Below, one piece after another: positions 1 to 16,873 of a DNA stretch of 64,000 bases. Origin of the DNA: Phoebastria nigripes (lineage: Eukaryota > Chordata > Aves > Procellariiformes > Diomedeidae); NCBI GenBank assembly GCA_035582835.1, contig JAYKAV010002932.1:956252-1020251 (forward strand), read 5' to 3'. How positions within the stretch are numbered: the stretch's first letter is position 1; each line of letters begins with the position of its first letter. The translations under genes and the position numbers were made by a program. The notes below the pieces were generated by a model. The model was not told the DNA's origin and did not search any database. It saw only the letters and a program-made list of their open reading frames with translations.

Positions 1-189
1 ATTCTCTTTTATGAGCCAGTTGAGCTGGCTGAGCTGCACACAGAGCTGAAACAGAACGGCATTAAAATTTCTAAGGCAAAGCTGCTGGACTTTTTGGATG
101 CTCACTGTATCACATTTACCACGGCCGGAGCCCGGAAAGAGAAGGAACAGAAAAGAAAGGGGAACAAAAAACAGAGGAGACGATACTGA
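1..189 (+). CDS. SLX4: SLX4 structure-specific endonuclease scaffold, C-terminal end only
   Basis: The window opens inside an exon whose frame runs from base 1 to a TGA at 187-189 and gives 62 residues. The peptide has a helix-rich segment containing LLDFLDAHCITFTTA, followed by a very basic tail ending in KKQRRRY. From knowledge of the family, this is the conserved C-terminal domain of SLX4, the part that binds the SLX1 nuclease and makes the SLX1-SLX4 Holliday-junction and flap endonuclease in the nucleus. The helix block and the HCITFTT stretch are what I recall from vertebrate SLX4 proteins; the basic tail is also typical. Everything upstream (UBZ fingers, BTB, SAP) lies outside the window. 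The assignment rests on recall of a short stretch, so some doubt remains. The next gene on the right is a zinc-finger gene, not the human neighbours DNASE1 and TRAP1. Confidence 0.8.
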   Translation: MLFYEPVELAELHTELKQNGIKISKAKLLDFLDAHCITFTTAGARKEKEQKRKGNKKQRRRY

Positions 190-1465
190 ATGGAGCCCAC
201 TCCTCCATCCTGAAAATTTTGTACATGGAGGCCTTCCTGATAAGCTGGAACCCCTGTTCCAGGCTGGTGCTAGCAGTGGTGCTGTGATCGGTGGGTGCAC
301 TGCTCCTCCTTGTGGCCTGCTGTCAGATGACATGCTGGAGAATGGCTCTGAACTGAGCTCCGGTTCCCAGCCCTCTGCTCCGAATTGCACAAACTCCTCC
401 AGTCGCTGTCCTGCCTTCAGCACACAGGTCCTCTGGAGCCTTTTTTTTCCCCACGATTTTCCTCCTATGCCTTTTCTTTTCTTTCCATTTTTCTAATAGG
501 TTTTAGGTCCCTGACTTTTCTTCGTATTGGTGCTTCTAGAGGTGGGTGCTTCCCCCAGTGACACTTGCCAAGATCTTTTCCCTGGCCTTGGGCTGTGAAA
601 CGCTTCACCCTTCAAGTTCCAGTATTCCATAGAATAACCCACCTGCAAGAAACTGGTCCTCTTTCCCCTGCGTAAAGCACTGAATGTTTAGACCCCAGTG
701 ACTTCTGTCTTCATTTCTTCAGCATAAGATTTGCCCTGCTGATTGTTAAGGCAGGGAGCATTGTGGAAATACAATGCCTTCTGTCCTTGGTTTAATTTGC
801 AATCTCTGGTAAAACTTCTAAATCTGTGTTTCTTAAATGGCTGCAAAACAGTGGAGGTGTTTTTCTAGTCTCTTTGTGATGGCTCCCAAAAGTGGCCTCT
901 GACACCAGATGTCATGTGCAAGCCCTTTAGATTTGAACATTCAGTTGTGTATGTTCACTTGCATGCTGGATCTGTGTTAAAGATACCATCTGCTCCATTT
1001 TCTGAGCGCCGTTTCTGAGCCTGTTTCTGAGCACTGCTCAGTGTTGCTTGAGTATGTCCTTGACAGAGATGTTTTTAAGACAGTATTATAGTGACCACTG
1101 GATCTCTTCAGCACTTCTTATAACCTGATCTAAACCCCACTTCTCTGATCAGTCTCATTTCCAAACTGGACTGATCTTAGGTTGTAAACTGTCTGGGACT
1201 CTCTGGGAAGTCTTGGACCCTAAATTGTCATCTTTTATGTATTTACTTTCACAACATCTTCTGACTTTTGTCTGTTCTGGCAGTTCTGAGTCTGCAAAGA
1301 GTCTCACTGAACAAAACGGACACAACACTTCCAAAAAAGAAGCCGGATTTCTAAACATATTTATATATTTGGAACATATAAATATTTTTTCTATTTTTGA
1401 TACAGTATATCTTCGGGTTTATTTCATTTATATTATATACAATAAACAATTTGTAAGGTACTAAT
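190..1465 (+). other. SLX4: 3'UTR of the SLX4-like gene
   Basis: Non-coding sequence follows the stop codon. It becomes AT-rich near 1360-1450 and ends at an AATAAA signal at 1441-1446. No other conserved frame is seen here, so it is read as one terminal-exon 3'UTR of about 1.27 kb. Confidence 0.65.
1441..1446 (+). terminator. Polyadenylation signal AATAAA of the SLX4-like gene
   Basis: A canonical AATAAA hexamer lies in an AT-rich stretch 1.25 kb after the stop codon, and the sequence character changes just after it. Cleavage would be expected about 10-30 bases downstream. Confidence 0.6.
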
Positions 1466-3782
1466 GATGAACTATAAGTAATGTCTTATGACAGACTTGG
1501 GGGGGGGTCTCAGCAGCAACGTTGGGTCTAGTCGAGAGCAGTAAACTCTGCAGTCTGCACCCGTACTAGCTGAAACCCCAAGCAGAGAACTGGAGGAAGA
1601 GGAGTTGACACAGGCGCCCAGCAGCAAGGAGAGGTGGGAGAGATCACCTGGCAGTGGCTGACAAACAGTGGACTGGCTACCTGGAGAGAGACGAGCTGCC
1701 CGGTTCACCTGGGCTGTGCAGCCCTAAGGTAAGGGAGGCCTGGGGGAAGGTGTTGGGGTCTGCCAGGAGGATGGGCTGTGGGGAAGGGTCCGGTCTGGCC
1801 TTGGAGGGGAGGGCTGCTGGTGAAGGGGAAATGGGTGACCACTCCTCTTCTCTGTCAGGTGTCGCTGTGGTATGTATAATGGTGGGGGGACCTCCTAGCA
1901 AAGCCTTCTGCCATGTCTGGTGAATTTTCAGGAATTTGGGATAGTTTTCTTCCCTGGCAGTCACATCACTTTTCCTCCCCCACCTTCTTGTGCAAGAGCT
2001 GCTGGAAGATGACTTTGTTACGTGAAAAGGACAAGGCTTGCCTTTAAGTGGCATTCTAGGAAATGTTGTTTCCCTCAGCGTACCATGTATTTCTCTCTCA
2101 AGTACACACTTCATACACAGAAAAAGCGTCAGTGCCACCTACCAGTCTTAATATGGGAAAATAAATAAGATCCCTTCCCAGCTTTTTTTCTCTGTTTTTA
2201 GGTAAGACTTATATTTATGATCAAAGATTTTATAATCAATTCTTTATTACATCTTAACTTTCAATGAATGCAGTGTCACAGTTCAGTGGATATAAATCAC
2301 AATCATTCAAATAGCGTTGTGTCATAAAAAACTATATTTAGCATGTTATGAAAAAAATGGGAATTTTAGTCACTGAAAGTGTCTCCGTCCTCTTACCTTT
2401 GTCATCCTTCAACCTTGCAACTGGACAGTCTTTGCCTAATGCAGAAGGATGATTTTAAATATCACATCTGTGCTGTCAGGGTTTGGAGGTGACCGCCTTG
2501 CAGAGGCTTGCCTCGATGCTTCCTTGTTGCTGAAGCTGACAAAATGAAATGTCTCTTGTAATTCTAAAACTTTACTCAGATGATGAGAAAAGGATTTAAA
2601 ATCTTTTACAGCCTTCAAGACAAGGACATATCTGACACACACTGCAAATTATCTGAAAGCAATTACTCATTCACCTGCTTCATTAATCCGTAAGCAAAGC
2701 ATGCCTCCCCAAGCTAACACTGGTGTTGCCATCTGCCAGTGATAATGTGTTGCCAAACAGTTCGATTTGTGTATTTTCCTGTGTTTTCTTGCCTTCCTAA
2801 TGCAGGCTCATTTGACTTGGAAAATACATTGTCATAATTTTTTATTTCCAACTGTGTAGTAACAGCTATCAAAAATATTTTGATACTTCTGTTTGTTTTA
2901 ACGCTTCCAAGGCTGCAGAAAAAAAATACCTTTTCAACTAAGGTGTTAGTTGTTTTTTAAGTTAAAGAAAAGAGCAGATATGTTACTGGCATTGCACAAA
3001 GCTTCTGTCTTAGCAAGATGCACCTTGCGAGCTCTGAGTGAGCTTTGGAAAACACTGCTTCTAAATTCACTGTGACAATCAAATGGTTTGTGGGATTTAT
3101 TATGGATACTCCTTTGCAGCTACCACCATGTTGGTTTGTGTATTGTCACATTTCCTGCCTGAAAAAATAGTCTCAATAGGTTTATTCTGAAAACCTGTGT
3201 TGCAGATGTTTACATAATAATCTTGCATGTGAGAAGAGAGCTGTTTTCGTATACGGGCACAGTTCTGTGTGTCCACTTACTCCAGAAGTCACCCTATCTT
3301 AATGGCATTTCTTGAGTGGGTGTGATCCATCACCGTGGTCTCTGCCATGGCCAAGACCCACGTAGGGGCCAGTTTTAACTACAAAACATGAGAATGCTGT
3401 AAAGCGCAGAGTCGTGACTGCTGTGCCTTCCCCTTGTACTGGGCCAACAGAGCCCAGGTATTATGCTTACAGTGCCAGCGCTTAGATATCAAAGGGATAA
3501 ATACAAGAGCAATCCTTCCTGTAGTTCTTCAAGGGGACTGGAGCTGTTCTGAAGTGCATTTCAAATGTGCTTGTTTGCTTTTCAGATCATTCCAGCATAA
3601 AATTTCTTTCAGAGGCATTGCATATAAGCTGCTTGTTGTTGTTTAATGAAACACAAAGTGCCCAGGAGAGGTGACGCAGCCTTCAGCAAAGACATCGCTG
3701 TGATTCAGTTGCTGTCCCCCAGAAGAGGGTTTCAGAGGTACCCGCAGTATTTCTCTGCCCAGGTTCCTCGCCTCTCCAGCTG
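1466..3782. other. Intergenic stretch, no gene recognised
   Basis: AT-rich, with short open frames only and none resembling a known protein. A G9 run near 1500 and a GT-flanked frame near 1654-1730 were looked at, but no matching partner exon was found. Confidence 0.5.
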
Positions 3783-3996
3783 AGGGGCAGACCCAGGCCA
3801 GCTCTCCCCGCGCTTGGGCACCTGCAGGGCCTCTCCCCCGCGGGTGGGTTACCTGGTGCCGGATCTGCTTCGAGCTCACGCCGAAGCTCTCTCCACACTC
3901 GTAGGGCCTCTCCCATGTGGGTTATCCGGTGCTGGATGAGACACCGTCGCCCTGCAGGAGAGGGGTTTCTCCCAGGGTACCTCTGGAGGGCAAGAC
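3783..3996 (-). pseudogene. Decayed C2H2 zinc-finger fragment, left arm of an inverted pair
   Basis: Read on the minus strand, this arm carries remnants of finger and linker: a CLIQHRITH-like end, GESFGVSS, then KQIRHQVTH, spread over more than one frame. The last piece is close to finger 3 of the intact gene downstream (KLIRHQVTH, bases about 9841-9876). Frame changes make it non-coding. The same sequence recurs in opposite orientation at 4388-4571. Confidence 0.7.
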
Positions 3997-4387
3997 CCCT
4001 AGTCCCCCTAAGGACTAAGGGCAAGTCCTTAGATTACTAAGGACTGAGTGAGATTGCTAAGGATTTAAGCTCGAGCCTAAGCTCAGCACGAGCCCACTCC
4101 TTTTCCAACACCGAAGGCCACATCTCTGCTCTTGGGACCGAGGAGGCTCCAGCAGNCTGACAGTGCCCCCGGTAGGTCCTCATCTCTTGGAAGGACACTG
4201 TGCCAAGTACAAATTTCCAGAGCTCTGCTTTGGTGTCTCTAGATACTTTCTTCTCCTTAGAAAGCGCTGCCTGCTGTTGTGTCTTGTTCATTGAGCTTCT
4301 GCAACGAAGGGTCCGTGTTGCCCCCCTGAGGTGGGCATTTGCTGTTCGCCTGATGCTGATGAGCCTGCCCAGACACGCAGAGCTGAA

Positions 4388-4571
4388 GTCTTGCCCTCCA
4401 GAGGTACCCTGGGAGAAACCCCTCTCCTGCAGGGCGACGGTGTCTCATCCAGCACCGGATAACCCACACGGGAGAGGCCCTAGAAGCGGATCCGGCACCA
4501 GGTAACCCACCCGCGGGGGAGAGGCCCTGCAGGTGCCCGAGCGCGGGGAGAGCTGGCCTGGGCCTGCCCCT
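4388..4571 (+). pseudogene. Decayed C2H2 zinc-finger fragment, right arm of an inverted pair
   Basis: This arm is nearly the reverse complement of 3783-3996, from the block reading GTCTTGCCCTCCAGAG to the CTGCCCCTC end. It lacks about 30 bases, the part that in the left arm encodes ESFGVSS. It retains the CACCGGATAACCCAC and CACCAGGTAACCCAC finger-end motifs. It lies directly upstream of the CpG island of the intact zinc-finger gene. Confidence 0.7.
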
Positions 4572-4599
4572 CGGCACCGGCCGGCCTGCGGGAAGGGCG

Positions 4600-4800
4600 C
4601 GGCTTGGCCGGCGGGACGGCCGCAGAGCCCAGCCGTGGGGTGGGACCTGCCCCCTCGCAAGCCCCGCCGCCGCCATTTTCGGTCGCCCTCAGAGGCGAAG
4701 GCGCCGCCCGCCATTGGCCGCCGCCGTCACGTGACAGCGCCGCCGGCGCCCCGGGATGCGCCGCCGCCGGCGGGGCGGCCGGGCCGAGCGCAGGTACGGG
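4600..4800 (+). promoter_or_regulatory. CpG-island promoter and probable non-coding exon 1 of the zinc-finger gene
   Basis: A dense CpG stretch contains a YY1-type motif GCCGCCATTTT at about 4668-4678, a reversed CCAAT box (ATTGG, 4713-4717) and a perfect palindrome GTCACGTGAC at 4726-4735. A good splice donor (CAG|GTACGG) sits at 4793/4794, so a first exon probably ends at 4793. The ATG at 4756 would not be in frame with the next exon, so exon 1 is read as untranslated. Confidence 0.6.
4726..4735. promoter_or_regulatory. Palindromic E-box of CLEAR type
   Basis: GTCACGTGAC is a full 10-base palindrome matching the consensus bound by TFEB/TFE3/MITF and also by USF. It lies in the CpG island about 60 bases before the first splice donor. 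Confidence 0.5.
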
Positions 4801-5113
4801 GGCCCTGGCCCGGGGGTACCCCGGCGGCTCCCTGCCGCCTCCCCGCCGGGCCGGGCGGAGCCCCCGCCCCGGGCAGACCCCCGGCGGCCCCCCCCCAGCC
4901 CTGCGGCTGCATTAATTTCCCCGGGGCGGTGGGGGTGCTTACAGGCAGCGGGGCCGTAGGGGAGCCCCCTGCAGCTGGGGTCCCTGCTCAGCGGGGAGTT
5001 GCTAGTTCCCAAGCGCAGAAGCCCCTGCGCTTGCAGCATTCAGTTAAAGCCTAGCTCCTCTGACCCTCCCTGTTTCTTTTCCCGGAGCAGGACCCCCAGG
5101 AGCGGGGCTGGAG

Positions 5114-10566
<5,453 letters not shown>

Positions 10567-11360
10567 GAGGGGTGAGTGTGGGGAGCAGTGAGGTCTGGTA
10601 CCCTGTGAGCATCCCTCGGGGGCAAAGTCTCTCTCCCTTNGCTCTATTGACCGCCCTGCTTGTGGAGGGTGAAAGCAATTTCTTTTTAGGAGAACAAGTC
10701 CTGAAAGAGAGAGATGGAAGAAGGGGAGAGTCAGTGCAAGGAGCAGGATTGGAGGTTTGGGGAAGAGTGTGTGACACAGCAGGGGAAAGAGGTGGTGTTC
10801 GGAGGGATAGCTCTTGGGAGAGGGAGAGAAAGGAAGTAGTTTGAAAAGGCTGGAATGTACATGGTGGTGTATTTTAGAGGAAGGTAAATACCTTGCTTTT
10901 TCTCAGTGCACGCACATTTCGGACAATTTATAGAGTGAACTGAATGGACCATCGTAGAGCCTGCAACGCTCCCACTGGATAAACAAAAGCTCTTGCGTTC
11001 CCTCCCTGCCACTGCTTTGTTCGGAGGCTCCGAATTACCTTCCTCAGTCCCAATTACCTTCCTCGGTCCATGGGCTGGGCCTGTAGCACAGAGGAGCCAA
11101 AAGCCAGGTGCGCCTCAGCCCCCCGTGCTGTCCGCCCAGGCCGGCCCGGCCGTGTCCCTGGCTGCGCCCCGGTCGCCGGCTGTCGGTCCGAGGGGGGGGG
11201 TCCGCCCGGGGCGCGGAGCCAGCCGTGCTGCTGGGGATCGCTGCCGGCGCGTCTGGTACTTGCTGTCCACCTGGGCTTGGTGTCCCCCCCGGGGAGCCGA
11301 ACTGTGTGTTAGCGAGGCTTGGTTATTCCTCAAACTGCCGAATAAAACCATCGGTACAAA
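10567..11360 (+). other. Probable 3'UTR of the zinc-finger gene
   Basis: Purine-rich sequence after the stop with no other coding signal. The first AATAAA on this strand is at 11341-11346, just before the next CpG island, so the 3'UTR may extend to about 11.36 kb. Confidence 0.4.
11341..11346 (+). terminator. Candidate polyadenylation signal of the zinc-finger gene
   Basis: AATAAA on the plus strand, 775 bases after the stop codon and upstream of the HMOX2 promoter. Its position is suggestive, but it lies inside GC-rich sequence and could be chance. Confidence 0.35.
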
Positions 11361-11399
11361 CCGCCGTTGCCACCATTTTTCCTCCACCACCCCGAGTTT

Positions 11400-11760
11400 T
11401 GCCGCCTTCCCGCGGGCACGGCACCGCTGCGCCTGCGCGGGCGCACGCGCCGGCCGTCCAGCGGGGCGGGGCCTCGCGCGACGCTGGAGGTCGCCGTTGG
11501 CTGACGGCGAGGCGAGGTGGGGCGGGGACTAGAGCCGCTGTCTGACGTCCCGGCCGTCTCCACCAATCGTCGGCGCCGGCGCGTGCCGTCTGTGGTTCCT
11601 GATTCGCCGCGCCGTCACCCCCTCGTCAATAAATGCAGGGCGGCCGGGTCGGGCCTTTGTCTCGCGCCGCGGGGCAGAGGGAGGGCGGCAGCGGCGGTTG
11701 GTGAGTGCGCGCGGCGCGTCTCCATGGCAACGCGGCCGGGCCGGCGGTAACGGGCGCCCC
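11400..11760 (+). promoter_or_regulatory. HMOX2: HMOX2 CpG-island promoter with non-coding exon 1
   Basis: A very CpG-rich stretch contains TGACGTC (11543-11549, CRE-like), CCAAT (11563-11567) and a TATA-like AATAAAT (11628-11634). About 65 bases further on is a strong donor GTGAGT at 11701. Exon 1 is therefore placed at roughly 11650-11700 and is untranslated. The 3' boundary is supported by the donor; the start site is inferred. Confidence 0.55.
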
Positions 11761-14700
11761 TCTCCCGCCGGCCGGTAGCGGGCTGAGGCCTTCGGGACTT
11801 CCCCCCCGCGGAGCTCTGCCCCGGGCCCTCGCCGCTTCCCCGCCGGGGGAAGGAGGCCAGGCTCCCCCGGAGCTGCCGCGGGAGGCAGCGGCCCCGGCCT
11901 CCCCGCTCCCGGGGGCAGGTGGGTCCGGCACGCTGCGGCGGGGAGACGCTGGGCCGGGAAACTCGACCAGGCCGTCTCGGGGCCGTGTCCGTCCGCCTCT
12001 GCCCTCCGGGTCCTGGGGCGGCGGGCCGGGGCCTGGGAGCAGCGCCCGGCCGGTGACTCTGCCCCCGGCCCTGCTCTGCCTCGTCCTCCCGGGCGCAGGG
12101 AGGGCTGTCACGGCCGTCCTCTCCGCCTTGCCCCTGGGCCGGGCTGCTGGCTGGGGCGCATCGCAGGCTGCGGAAGGTTGGTCCTCAACACACCTCAAGC
12201 TGCTTGGGGTCCGCAGCGCCCGTCTGCGAGCTGTGTGCTCGTGACTAGCCGAGCTCTGGCGGTGTGCCGGGCCGGCAATTGTCAGGCCTCCCTAATCTCT
12301 TCCTTCTGTTCCCGTGGGCAAGCGTCTGCACGGCAGCTGAGGAAGCGTGCCAGAACAGTTGCCTCGTGTCCCTGCAGTGAGTCTTGCACGCAGCTTCTTG
12401 TGAAGGATGCCCAAGTCTTTCGGGACAGGAGTCCTGCGCTGGGTTTTCCCAGTGGCGTGGGGGGCACTTGGCTCTTCTTGACCCAGCTGAGCTCAGTGAA
12501 GAGCTGGGAGGATGAAGGCCTCTGAGCCCTCTTGCTGTCCCTCTTTTCCATTGTTGGGTGAAACAAATGTCTTATTCAGGCCTCACAGCGCCTAGCACTT
12601 GTACACAGCGCTGCATTACATACATCAGCCGTAAGTGCCTGTCACTGGCCCTGCTTGGGGTGTCCCAGGCACAGCTGACTGCATGCTGGGACAGGCAGGG
12701 CCAGCGCTGGCTCTCCCCAGAGCAAAAGCTGCTTGATGTATTCACATGTGTCTGTCACACTGCACTCTTCCTCCCCCCAGATCTAACCCTGACTGACCTG
12801 CCCCTTGCGCTGTTCTCCTAGCCGATGTGAGAAAATAGATTCCTGATGTGCTGCCTGACACAAGGGCCGCTTACCCAAGTGCAGAACTGGACAAGATCTG
12901 TGAACTCACCAGGAGTTTCCCTCCTCGGTCAATTTGTTGAGGTGCTGGACTGCAGCTCTGGGGGACAGAAGTAGCGTTTGTGTGGGCACTGCTAGAAGTG
13001 TCTTAGACTTTAATTATTGCCTAAATTTAGGCTGTGTCCAGGTGAAGTCTTAAACCTACCTAGGATCAGGTAATGTAGTAATTTATTCTGTGAGGCTCCA
13101 TTTCCAGCAGCAGCTGGTGCCAAGTACCTCCCCAGAGGGAGGAGGAGATGTGAAGCTCTCCTGATGTTCTTGCCGGCTTACCTCTGTGATGACTCTTCAA
13201 GCCGTTAGGCCTGGGGTTTGTCTCCACTGCAGCAATACTTGGGTAGGTCCAGCCACACTCTGCTGCTTGTTAAAGCAAGGGTGTAAGCTGTGCGTGTGGG
13301 GAAATACCTTGAAGTTGCGTGACAGTTGAACAGCAAACATGAACTCTGTACTGCCTGGGTGTTTGTGAATTATTGAACTTCTCCTGAGGGTGCCTAAGCA
13401 AAGCCATGATTTCCAGTCCCACTTGCCTACAGCAGCAGTGTCTACTTCCTTCAGAAGGTACAGGATTTTTGGGATTAAGTGTCTTCCTACCCTGAGAAGA
13501 ACAGCTGTGCATCTTGAGCGTGAAGCTTGCTGTGGAAATGTGTGTAGGGGCAAACTAACTGCTGGCTAGATGAGATAGGGATGTTTTCTCAGAGGGTTTG
13601 AACACCGTTATTGGGAAAGAAATGTTTGGAGTGCCGAGATGTTCTGTACCAAACCTGCTCTTCACCATCCAGCCCTGCTATCCCCTCTCTTGTGGCTGTT
13701 GGATTTCTCCCAAGCAGGCTGCTGTCAGGGCACCAGGAAGGTATGTGTTTACCCTGAACATCAGCCAGGGTCTTGATGAGCAGAGCTCCTCGTAGCAAAT
13801 GAAATGACATTCCAGCCTCTGCAGTGGAGGTAGGCAGCTGCCTGAACCTCCCTCTCGGTGTGTAGGACACTGCCTCTTTCAGAGGAGCAGAATGCCCCGA
13901 GAAACCAGGGCTTTGACCAGTGACCATGTCGTGGGCTTTCAGTTGCCAGTTTTTGAATAAAAGCAATGATGTGTGGTGGTAAGAGAGATAGAATGATTTT
14001 GACTTCCCTTCCTCCCAGTTCTCATGCAATATCCTAATACTGAAAAGGACAGGGATTTGATTTGTGCTGATTTGTCTCTTGAATTCATGGCTCATCAGGG
14101 AGGTGTCTATACTAGAGATGATGTCGGGAAAAATCTAAGCTTCCATATTTTCCTGTATGTGTACTGTCCTCACCTCGGGCTAAAGAGACTGGTGTCATCA
14201 CTGCCCTGCGTATTGCTGTAGAGATGAGCATGTCAGACCGAGCCTTTACAAAAAAAGCTGTGGGAGATACAAGTCTGAGAGTGCACCAAAGTCCTTAAAT
14301 GACTTTTTGCATGCTAACCTCTTCTTCCAACAGCAGACAGTGCTACTGGAACAATAATTCACTGTTCTGATCAGTTGTGCTTCTACAACACTAGTAACAG
14401 GCTTGGGTAAAGGCTTCTGAGACCCCATCAGATGCCCCCTGTGTAGCATGGAGAGCAAAGTTCCAGTGTTGGTGAGTGCTGCTAAACACGGGCGTGCTGC
14501 GAGGCGTTGGTGTGGAGGCTCTAACCAGTAAGTTAGCAGACTTGAGGAGTCATGCTGTGTATGTCTGGCCATTGGGAGCCTCTGACCGTTGCTGCTACTA
14601 GCTGCTAGTTTCTGAGGCTTGATCTGGTGTGTTCCTTTGGGTTGCATTTAACGTCTACCTTCAGGCCTCTTCCAAGGGATGAACAATGCTGAAGTGCTCT

Positions 14701-16849
14701 TTGTAGCTCTCCTCTTACCTGCTGCTTCGTACCGGTGGCTGTTGCAGGCCTGGCAGTGCGCAGAGGCAGCACACCCTTCCTCCAGGACTCTGGCTCTCTG
14801 GAAGTATAAGATAAATCAGAACGAGTTCGTCTAGTTTAATTTTGGAATCTGCATTTCTTGAGCACTGCCTGGCCTGAAGTAAGCTGAGCAGGAAGCCAGG
14901 GTGTCATCAGAACTTGTGTGTCTGTATCGGCAGGAGGCTGGCTGTGCTATGAGGCAAGCAGGCTGTTCCCCGACTGTTCCCATGACAGGCTCCTGGCTGA
15001 GCCCGGGCAGGTTATTTGCCTCTGCTTTAGTTTCCCTTCCCCACGGTGGGCATTTCCCGATGTTGGAAGCTGAAGCTGTGCGATGAGTGAAGGTAGGTCC
15101 TGTTTGCTGACCTGATGTGAAGGTGCTTGCTGTCTAGTGAGTGATCAAATAGACAATACAGCACCCGAACCTGGTATCCTCAAATATCTCTGAGCCCTTG
15201 TGCTGGTGTGCCTTTCTGCCCCGGCTGCATCATCCTGCCCTAAACTTCTCTATCGTAGGGATGGGGAGGCTGCGCCGTGGCCTGTCCTGCGAGGAAGGGC
15301 AATGGGGATGTAGGGCTGTCACCCCTAATGACTTCTGCTGCTGCACTGGGCTAGCTGGCATCACGAAGTAATGTGTTGTGGTCAGTCCTCCCCTCGGGGA
15401 AGGCTCTGTCCTGGTGTGATCACAGGGGAAACCTTCACCCTGGTGATGAGTCCTCCAAACTGAGTGCTGTGCCCAAGGGCCTTGCTGTGCTGCACCCAGG
15501 GATGGGCGCTCAGACCCAGCTCCCGGAGCTCCTGGCCAAGTCCTGTGCCGGAGTGTGGAGGGCAGCAAGAGTGGCTGTAAAACAGGGCTTAGAGACTCGG
15601 GGGTGAGGAGCCAGAGGGCAGTTAATTTATAAATGGTGTGCTTCGTGTGAGCTGGGAGCCAGCAACTGATGTGCTGGTGCTGGCCCTGTGCTAATGAGCT
15701 TGGCAAGCTCACAGCTGCTTCTCTGTGGTTCTCCCAGCCCCCAGACACAGGCCGAGCAGCGAGCCTGTGGATGCAGCCCACCGAGGGGGACTGAACTGAA
15801 GTGGGAGAGCATGAGGGAGGGCTCTCTTGAGTGAGTGCTTTCCGAAGAGCCAGCAAGCAGCTTAGTTCCCTGTTCATCTGGCAAGGCTGCCTGTAAGGTG
15901 GTGGTGCTGCTCTGCACAAAGCTGATTACAGGTCCATTTTATAAATGAGGTGGTTGGATTTCTGGCTTAACAGGGGTACTCAATTAATGCAAGCCAGGTG
16001 TCTTGCTCCTGTTTCTGCATAAGTCTTGTGCATCCTGCTACATCCAAGGAGATTTTTTTTTTTTCCTTTTGCAAAAGAGGAGGGAGAACCCAGTTACTTC
16101 TGGGGTTTGAAGTAAACCCTGCTAGGCAGGAGAGGAGTGTGTGAGTGGCAGCAGGAGCTATCTGCAGCTTGCTCTGTTCAGAGAGTGGCCGCTTTGACTC
16201 TTCATGGAGCCCAGGAAAGGCAGAGCAGTGAAATCTGCCCCTGCTTTGGAAGTTCCTCTTCATGTGCTCCATCGCAGGGAAGGCTTTTGTTTCCCCTGTG
16301 AGCTGCCTGATTTCAGAGCTTAGCTGGCCTAATTCACTGCTGCTTTCTTCCAGGGAAGGCTCCATACTGCTGTGGAAACGAAGTAGCTTGTTCTTCCTCC
16401 TGACTAAAGGAGAAGTGCTTCCCTTTCCAGTTACTCTGCTCAGAGTCTAACATTGAATGAGATATTTGGTAGCACCAGTGGAAAGCAGGTTGCTCACAAG
16501 TTCAATGCAGATTGCTAACATGGAGATCTCTGATCATCTTCAGCCAGGAGCCATCCTGAAGTGGGAAACCCAATGCAGGCTGCTTGCTGTGTTGTAGGTC
16601 TCCTCTGAGGTTAATATTTTGTGAACTGGGCGTTAGTGTTGAGGTTCACCTGAGGTAGCTGAACTGAACAAGCAAGGCTTCCTTGAAAGTGCCTGGTGTG
16701 CAGTGGAAATGGCCAGTGGCTGCTCCTCACCGCCCTGTGTGGTGGAGCAGCTCAGAGGCTCCTTGCTAGACTGCTTAGCATTTCATACACATCCCTTTGC
16801 TAAGGCAGCTTCCCTGTAAAACCCCTCTCTAATTTTGCCTTTCAGATTG
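11701..16849 (+). other. HMOX2: HMOX2 5'UTR intron
   Basis: It runs from the exon 1 donor at 11701 to the acceptor TTTCAG near 16844-16849 before the start-codon exon. GC-rich sequence continues to about 12.2 kb. No other gene is seen; a weak MIR-like core lies at about 14990-15045. Confidence 0.55.
14990..15045 (+). repeat. Possible MIR SINE core remnant
   Basis: The stretch with GGGCAGGTTATTTGCCTCTG followed by TTTAGTTTCCC resembles the MIR core and its CAGTTTCC end. It is short and diverged, so this is tentative. Confidence 0.3.
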
Positions 16850-16873
16850 TCTAGTCTCCAGCACTGACCAGCA

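Larger units (their letters stand above)
3783..4571. repeat. Inverted repeat, about 0.2 kb arms with 0.39 kb spacer
   Basis: The arms are 3783-3996 and 4388-4571; the spacer is 3997-4387. Similarity between arms is high apart from one 30-base deletion and scattered changes. The spacer contains several CTAAGGA-type short repeats at about 4008-4064 and shows no gene. Confidence 0.75.

Noticed and set aside
4756..4793. ATG at 4756 as the zinc-finger start
   Set aside because: 38 bases to the donor plus 23 bases before the ATG at 5114 put it out of frame with the next exon.
4533..5054. Long GC-rich frames on both strands over the zinc-finger promoter
   Set aside because: Stop-poor because of high GC; crossed by a good donor at 4794 and an acceptor at 5090; no family resemblance.
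11115..11390. A divergent gene (such as NMRAL1) starting leftward from the HMOX2 island
   Set aside because: No NMRAL1-like exon was found on the minus strand; the zinc-finger gene fills the space to the left.
10993..12244. Overlapping frames in the HMOX2 CpG island
   Set aside because: Arg/Pro/Gly-rich translations typical of GC-rich non-coding DNA; open on both strands; no conserved motif.
15230..15919. 229-codon minus-strand frame in HMOX2 intron 1
   Set aside because: No domain or recognised protein and no splice-linked partner; HMOX2 covers this region on the other strand.
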